Below are positions 58,466-64,000 of a DNA stretch of 64,000 bases, piece by piece. A program made the translations under genes and the position numbers. The DNA is taken from positions 172,473,797 through 172,537,796 of the forward strand of contig CM070874.1 in NCBI GenBank assembly GCA_036365515.1, read 5' to 3'. Origin of the DNA: Torymus aiolomorphi (lineage: Eukaryota; Arthropoda; Insecta; Hymenoptera; Torymidae). The notes beneath the pieces are model-generated. The model ran no database searches. It was not told the origin of the DNA and saw nothing but the letters and a program-made list of their open reading frames with translations. The number at the start of each line of letters is the position of its first letter. Position 1 is the stretch's first letter.

Positions 58466-58841
58466 TTCAGAGCCAGCTATTAATTACTATTAAATTTGAA
58501 TAGTGAAGTGGTATAAAAAATATTAATAATTATAATATTTGCCCGTATACGGTCGCGACCAAAAAAGAAAAATGTTCCTAAATTATGGTAACTTTATCTG
58601 ACTAAGTGTATTTGCCAAAAGTACTCCGATTGTCACACTTTTGTAATTGTAAGTTTTATAATAAAGTAATAATCATTAAATTATTTCTAATTTGAACTGC
58701 ACATAATACTAAAACTTGCTTTTATTTTAAATATTGTGAATTATTGCCGTTCAAACTTGAGAAATACTAATATTGATAATGTAATCATTAAAGGCACATT
58801 TACAAATAATTTCTGTTCCGTCAAGATTTTTGTACAAAAAA

Positions 58842-58964
58842 GAAATGTTGTATCTTTATTCTTTTAAAAGTTATGAGTAAGTTAAAGATATGAGCTGTAA
58901 AAAAATGTCATTGTTTAAAAAGAAAAGTCATAACTTTCAAAAGAATAAAGATACAACATTTCTT
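58842..58964. repeat. Hairpin at the palindrome centre
   Basis: AGAAATGTTGTATCTTTATT (58842) is mirrored by AATAAAGATACAACATTTCT (ending 58962). The right arm runs directly into the transposase copy 2 reading frame at TTGGCTGAC. Confidence 0.85.
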
Positions 58965-60027
58965 GGCTGACTATCCGCCCAACGAGATCGTTGACATGAT
59001 GTTGGCTTTAGGAGAAAGCCGAAGTAATTATCGTGCTGCGGCAAGAATTTATGCTGAACGCTATCCAGACAGACGACACCCTGACGCTATGGCTATCAGA
59101 CGTTTAACTCAAAGAGCTCGTGGTGGACACATGGTTCGTCAACGTAGGCGCCATCAATATGATGAAAATGATAATCGGGTTGTGACTATTCTGGCAATAA
59201 TTCATCTTGACCCACAGATAAGCGCTCGTCGAATCGAAAGGGAAATCGGTCTTCCAAAAAGTACATTTTTAAGAATTATGAAGGTGCTTAGATATCATGC
59301 GTATCATATTACTCTGGTCCAAGAGCTACAGTTTGCTCATTTTCAACAGCGTATTGTGTTTTGCCAATGGGCTTTACAAATGATAGAAAATGATCCAGAC
59401 TTTTTTAATTTTGTTCTTTTTTCTGATGAGGGAAAATTTCAAAGTGATGGGGAATTGAATAGACATAATTGTCATTACTGGTCTGATGTTAATCCTCATT
59501 GGGTCAGAACTGTAAACCATCAAAGACGATGGAGTATTATGGTATGGTGTGGGATTATTAATGGATGTGTGATTGGCCCTTATTTTTTCGAAGAAAATGT
59601 TAATCAACACACGTACTTAACGCTAATAAGAGATGAACTACCTGTATTGATGGAAGATGTTGACTTAGAAACGCGACGAAGAATGTGGCTCCAGCAGGAC
59701 GGCGCAACACCACATTTCGCTCGAATTGTCAGGACTTTTTTGAATGAGCAGTATGGTAACAGATGGCTTGGTCGAGGTGGTCCGGTTGAATGGCCTGCTT
59801 CCTCACCAGATGTTACATCACCAGATTTTTACTTATGGGGGTATTTAAAAAATGCCGTTTTTGAGGAAAGGCCCACCACAAGAGTAGACATGATGGACAG
59901 AATTCGTCGAGCATGCGCTGCTATTCCAAGGCAAACTTTGCTAAACACCGTTCGCCACTTCCAAAGGCGTTTGACTATGTGCCTGGAAGCAAATGGTCGT
60001 AATTTCGAACATTTTCTTCGAGGTTAG
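58963..60027 (+). CDS. DD41D transposase, copy 2, full reading frame without ATG
   Basis: 354 codons without a stop, covering the whole transposase: N-terminal helix-turn-helix region (about 1-110), then the catalytic core with FSDEGKF, LQQDGATPHF and SPDFYLWGYLKN. There are 41 residues between the second and third Asp, which defines the DD41D group (rosa/Visitor type). The family's start ATGGCTGACTATCC reads TTGGCTGACTATCC here because the palindrome junction falls on the start codon, and the native upstream region is lost. The next in-frame ATG is about 11 codons in (DMMLAL), within the N-terminal helix. It may therefore be untranslated despite an intact body. Confidence 0.88.
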   Translation: MADYPPNEIVDMMLALGESRSNYRAAARIYAERYPDRRHPDAMAIRRLTQRARGGHMVRQRRRHQYDENDNRVVTILAIIHLDPQISARRIEREIGLPKSTFLRIMKVLRYHAYHITLVQELQFAHFQQRIVFCQWALQMIENDPDFFNFVLFSDEGKFQSDGELNRHNCHYWSDVNPHWVRTVNHQRRWSIMVWCGIINGCVIGPYFFEENVNQHTYLTLIRDELPVLMEDVDLETRRRMWLQQDGATPHFARIVRTFLNEQYGNRWLGRGGPVEWPASSPDVTSPDFYLWGYLKNAVFEERPTTRVDMMDRIRRACAAIPRQTLLNTVRHFQRRLTMCLEANGRNFEHFLRG

Positions 60028-60375
60028 ATAAACACATAAGTGAGAGGCGAAGGGACTCACTTAAATCAAGCACCCTGAACAGTGAGAGGCAAGCGGACTC
60101 ACTTTAATCAAGCACCCCGATCAGTGAGAGGCGAAAGGACTCACTTAAATCAAGCACGCTGAACAGTGAGAGGCAAGGGGACTCACTTTAATCAAGCACC
60201 CCGATCAGTGAGAGGCGAAGGGACTCACTTAAATCAAGCACCCTGAACAGTGAGAGGCAAGGGGACTCACTTTAATCAAGCACCCCGATCAGTGAGAGGC
60301 GAAGGAACTCACTTAAATCAAGCACCCTGAACAGTGAGAGGCAAGGGGACTCACTTTAATCAAGCACCCCAAAGG
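60028..60375. repeat. 42-bp minisatellite, right arm
   Basis: Inverted counterpart of 57070-57412, about eight units. Confidence 0.95.
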
Positions 60376-61009
60376 AAACAATCCTTACTACGTCCACGTC
60401 GTTGTTTCTGGGTAGCGCTAAACGTAAGGTTACACATTTACAACAGAAGCTTTAATGATCTTGAAGTTTCCGTTAAACAAACATCAGACATGGGGTAGAG
60501 ATGTGTGGGACTGGGGGATGTCTGGTGTAACAGTTTAGCATGTGAGGCTATGAAGAGTATGGGGTTCGGATGTGCAAGTTTGATATTTGTTTACTAGGAT
60601 GTGAAAGTTTTGGGTGTGTGGGTTTCCCTATTAAACCTACGATCAGTTTGAATCACTTAAGCCTGTGACTCATGGAAAAAACGACTTAAAATGGATTTTT
60701 CAGAGTTCGACCTTCATTTGGCCTTGAAATGACCTTGAAATGACCTTGAAAAAAAATGTCTCAATATGATTTTGAACGTAAAATTTCCCGCTCTTTCCGA
60801 ATCCGGGGTCAAAAATAGGTGTTCCTATTAAAAAAAACCACTTGACCTTGAAATAACCTTGAAGGTCAAGTTCAAGGTCAAAGCTGTTAGGACCATCGTT
60901 TGGCCCCCTTCGTCCCCTACAACTTTTGTCTGAATCATTTTTTCCTATCTGTCTTAGGATCCGAAAAATCCGGGTGTAGCGATTAAAATGGGTCACCGTG
61001 TATATATAA

Positions 61010-62280
61010 TGGAAAATAAATGAATGTATCATTAGTAAGAGTTCGTTTGGTTCATAGTAAAGTTCAGCTGAAGTGTTGATACATAAACAGCTCAGATTTT
61101 GTGATATGTATGCCGCCAATGGATTTGACTATAAATAACAACTGCAGCTTTAATATATGTTTAGTTCGAGCTGAACCCTGAAAGCATAAACACAAAAATC
61201 AAGCAAAAATCTATGTCTTTGAAGAACAGCATCGACAATTCTCTTGATAATGTGAGAAATGATGTCTCTTATTTAAAGATGACGGCGGGTCTAAATAGTT
61301 CTGACAGTGTTCTATGTACCAGGGCTGTTGACGCTGATAAGAAAATGGTTTCACTTGATAAGAAATATTTATCCAAGCTCAAACGTAATTCGAAGAGGTA
61401 ATTCGCCAATAGAGTTTGCGGATAGCATCGTGAAAGTATGTGATGCAATTTTTCAATTGACTGAGGGCTTATTACAGTTGCTGTTTAGAAAAAAATCCTG
61501 ATGGAAATCGTACTAATTCAGCTGATTTGGAAAATTATAGAATGATTGATCATAGTAAATTCGAGTGCTCATAAAAAGCTATACTGAGCAAATGGGTCGA
61601 TTCGGAAACTAATGAGTAACAAATTTTATAATTTTATTTCACCAATGTTTGAACAATCATCAGAAGTATTTCCAGGATTGAAAGATACCCTTTCTGAAGT
61701 TAAAAATGCTAGTAATGTAATGGGAGAGAAATATAAGACTGTTGAGCGAAAAGAATCTGCAATCCTCTAAATCTCACAACTGCGATCAAAAAAATTCACA
61801 AGTTGTCTCTCATTTTCTAGGGCAAACTATCAATAACGTGGATAATTATTACAAAGCTTATCATTCTAATAAAGATGCAGCTGATTTCTCAACCAATAAA
61901 AATTCAACGAGAAAACTTTGGAAAGAAAAACATGACAAATATAAAATAAAAAATAAGGATTTGGTTAATTGGAGATGTAAATGGAAAAAAAGACTGTGGC
62001 CTAGTGTTGAGGAGGCAGAGGAAGAAGTCGTTTCGTCATTGCAAGGTAATATTGCAACTGCATATGAACCCAATGTCTAGGATGACCCTAACAAATTGGG
62101 TGACCGCCTTCGATTGCTCATTGTTGAGCCAAATATGGTAAATAACTCTGCAGAAATCTAATTTATTATTAATGAATTTCGCGAGGCAAGACTCACATAT
62201 TAAATGGTGAAGGAATGTTGATTGATTGGGAGCTAATTGTATGTGGTTGTACCTTACAGGTGGGAACGATTGTTGGGGCT
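61010..62280 (+). mobile_element. repX copy 2
   Basis: Plus-strand counterpart of 21484-22690, with the same TGGAAAATAAATGAAT start beside TA-rich DNA, the promoter-like GACTATAAAT (about 61129) and the coding body. It extends past the point where copia interrupts copy 1, to at least 62210. Confidence 0.65.
61213..62165 (+). pseudogene. repX protein, copy 2
   Basis: MSLKNSIDNSLDNVRNDVSY then SLDKKYLSKLKRNSKR and TAA at 61399-61401, the same stop as in copy 1. Further similarity continues in other frames (GNSPIEFADSIVKVCDA, KFYNFISPMFEQ, LKDTLSEVKNASNVMG), then a long open stretch at 61742-62080 (NSQVVSHFLGQTINNVDNYY, KLWKEKHDKYKIKNKDL, SVEEAEEEVVSSLQGN) and DDPNKLGDRLRLLIVEPN beyond a TAG. 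The family is unknown to me. It is clearly decayed. Confidence 0.6.
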
Positions 62281-62537
62281 CTCCCCATTTAAAAGATACA
62301 AATTTTTTTTAGCTTAGCATACATAGATGTCTGGGAAAGCCAGCGTAGTAGTTGCTCAGCTAACCTCTAGGTTGCTTTAAAATGAAAGTACTCTTGCAAG
62401 CGGTTAGGCGAGGCTTCGGTTATATCAGGTCTTCATTACATAATAATGGGTTAAACTTTCCAATAATCAATCATCAGATCACAATCTGCGGAAAGCCTTC
62501 TGATTGGTTGAAGTAGCATACAGAGCGATCATTCAAA
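62281..62537. other. Intergenic DNA with promoter-like patch
   Basis: No coding sequence. GTTGGGGCTCTC near 62273 recurs near 63070, downstream of the next gene. Confidence 0.4.
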
Positions 62538-63025
62538 ATGGAGTACGTCGTGGACATACAGGGCTTCAATCAACGAGTGAACGATTTCATTCTCAAGGAA
62601 CTCGCCATACTTCCTCTAGACGACAAAGCAGAACCTCTGGTGCCCATGTTTCGAGAGCCGTATGCTTGGCGTCGACTCACGGACAAGTACTGACGCGAGA
62701 ATACATGGTGGAGCATTGCTACCACGGTCTTGCCTGGAAATCTGGAGACGTTCTCTACACTGATGTGGAGAAAATCATTCGAGATGGTCTGTATAATGTG
62801 ACGAAGATATTTGTTCATAGTGAAATCAGAAGAGAGTTGTTAAGACACTTCAAACTCAACGCTGTCGACGTCATCGAGTACGGCTATCGAGGCTTTGGCG
62901 AGCCTAAGAAGGCGGTCTCTGTTTGCACCAATCACAATGGAGCATACAGAGCTGCATGTGCACTTCACAACGTCAAGCTGATGACAAATTTTTCCTTTAA
63001 ATATATACATATGGATTATGAATAA
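62538..63025 (+). pseudogene. Uncharacterised gene (VVDIQGF family), frameshifted
   Basis: The ATG at 62538 gives MEYVVDIQGFNQRVNDFILK, ELAILPL and FREPYAWRRLTDKY, then TGA at 62691-62693. The other frame continues REYMVEHCYHGLAWKSGDV, YTDVEKIIRDGLYNVTKIFV, VDVIEYGYRGFG and CALHNVKLM, ending at 63025. From memory, arthropod genomes contain many uncharacterised proteins with this VVD.QGF...KE start and a C-terminal H..(A)CALHNVK pattern; the conserved D, E and Cys/His residues suggest a nuclease fold, but this is unproven. One frameshift near 62690. Confidence 0.55.
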
Positions 63026-63299
63026 GCTCTATTAATAAATGATGGAAAGGTAATGTACCTCACAGCTGATGGTTGGGGCTCTCATCATTAAACAAAACAT
63101 TTACCGTTCGATACTCCACGAATTCCCGCCGGAATAGTGAAAATTTTGTCCAGTCTCTTAAATTTCCTGCCTTTGCAAAATACCCGTCACTTTTAAATTT
63201 CCTACCATTTTGTATTTCCCGCTCTATCGCTAAAGTAGATTTCTACCTTATCGATCGTTGGTAATGATATGGTGGGGGTAGAGCGATCGGTGTAGAGTG
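63026..63299. other. Intergenic DNA
   Basis: Nothing recognisable apart from the GTTGGGGCTCTC motif near 63073. Confidence 0.4.
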
Positions 63300-63483
63300 C
63301 TACCATGTATAGTATATGTAGTACACATAGTATATGCCGTAAACATAGCATATGCAGTATACATTGTATATGTAGTACACATAATATATGCAGTATACAC
63401 AATATATGCAGTATACATAGTATGTGTAGTATACATAGTATGTGTAGTACACATAGTATATGCAGTATACATACAGTATGCAT
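63300..63483. repeat. Minisatellite of CATAGTATATGCAGTATA units
   Basis: About ten imperfect 18-bp units, mixing GTAGTACACATAGTATATG and GCAGTATACATAGTATGTG versions. ORFs on both strands are artefacts. Confidence 0.95.
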
Positions 63484-64000
63484 GTAAAAGTTAATGTATT
63501 ACCATTCTTACAATTACCGATGGAGGTAATCAGCTCTGTCAGTAAGGTAGAAATGCCGTAGGATTGGTATGTAATATAGTGAGCTGAGATGTGGAGTAGA
63601 TACTTGTGTCCCTAACATCATATGAATCAAAACTCAAGCGCTTATGCTCCTCTTGTTGAACAGGAGAAAAAATAGGAGAAAAAATGAAAAAATGAAAAAA
63701 ATAAAAAAATAAATTGATTAATTAATTATTTAACAAATCTCCACCTACTCTCATACGATGTGTGAGCGTAGGTAGTGATTTTTAATGGTTTGCACAACCT
63801 GACTTATTGCTGGCAGTGCGCCTACTCAGCAATGGGTAGCGCGACGACTCCAGCTCGCCGCCTAGTGGAGCGCGCAGTAATAATGCATGTCGTGTGTCAA
63901 CTAGCAAGTATCAGAACTATTGATGAGTTTGGAACTATCTCATACGGCTCTGTTTGTAAAGTTGGATAGCCTATCTGATGTTGCATACTGCTCTGTCGGT
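63484..64000. other. Intergenic DNA
   Basis: No supported gene or repeat; an A-rich stretch lies at 63663-63735. Confidence 0.5.

Larger units (their letters stand above)
56446..61000. mobile_element. Palindromic composite of two DD41D mariner-type transposons
   Basis: The outer ends are perfect inverse copies (CACGGTGACCCATTTTAATC at 56446; the same inverted, ending 61000), with TA at the right. The arms, about 2.0 kb each (56446-58465 and 58963-61000), are nearly identical and each carry one transposase reading outward, a minisatellite and a noncoding terminal part. The 500-bp spacer contains a hairpin. Neither copy has an inner terminal repeat, so only the outer pair could be mobilised. 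Confidence 0.88.

Noticed and set aside
63300..63494. Tyr/Ile/Val- and Cys-rich ORFs at the right end
   Set aside because: They are translations of an 18-bp minisatellite in several frames.

Overview
The window is eukaryotic nuclear DNA and reads as an arthropod, most likely insect, genome. It is AT-rich, has very long (TA)n and (TG)n microsatellites, and carries Ty3/gypsy, copia, Penelope, I/LOA and CR1-like elements, Helitrons and a mariner-type transposase of insect style. I cannot name the species. No intact host gene, tRNA, rRNA or CRISPR array is visible; almost everything recognisable is a mobile element, often inserted into another one.

Layout. 1-3985 is the 3' half of a Ty3/gypsy element (G1: pol, a third ORF, 3' LTR). 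A 34-bp-TIR MITE follows at 3987-4615. 4616-8176 is AT-rich with a 360-bp tandem duplication and a TATA-bearing repeat. 8177-13293 holds two degraded exon-like gene relics, the second split by a 2.4-kb solo LTR (10440-12838, TSD ATAT). 14660-19390 is a decayed CR1/Jockey-group LINE. 19842-21486 is a 5'-truncated copia element on the minus strand, abutting an unidentified coding repeat (here 'repX', minus strand, 21484-22690).

22.7-61.0 kb is a chain of elements separated by (TA)n tracts: iteron block 1, block 2, Helitron 1 (minus; split by the complete gypsy G2 at 24900-34942 with TSD GTAT), block 3, Helitron 2 (minus; split by a LOA-type LINE at 39221-44999 and a TA-flanked MITE at 45088-46368), blocks 4 and 5, a foldback element with 31-bp minisatellite arms (itself split by a Penelope element at 49170-51704 with hammerhead motifs), block 6, and a palindromic pair of DD41D transposons (56446-61000). 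A second repX copy, in opposite orientation, follows at about 61010. The last 3 kb hold a frameshifted gene of an unknown family and a minisatellite.

The most novel signal is the set of short 'iteron blocks' lying between TA runs. Five share the core ATTATTTCTTTAGTCA and the same order of a 10-13 nt motif: direct, direct, a direct/inverted palindromic pair, direct, core, inverted. The motif is the same within a block but different between blocks. Two further blocks keep part of the pattern without the core. This looks like an undescribed family of small TA-targeting elements whose recognition motif changes as a set. Other points of note are a zinc-finger/coiled-coil third ORF behind a splice-acceptor-like site in both gypsy elements, a small two-module 'WDP' protein ORF downstream of the Helitron helicase, and a transposase copy whose ATG is lost at a palindrome junction.
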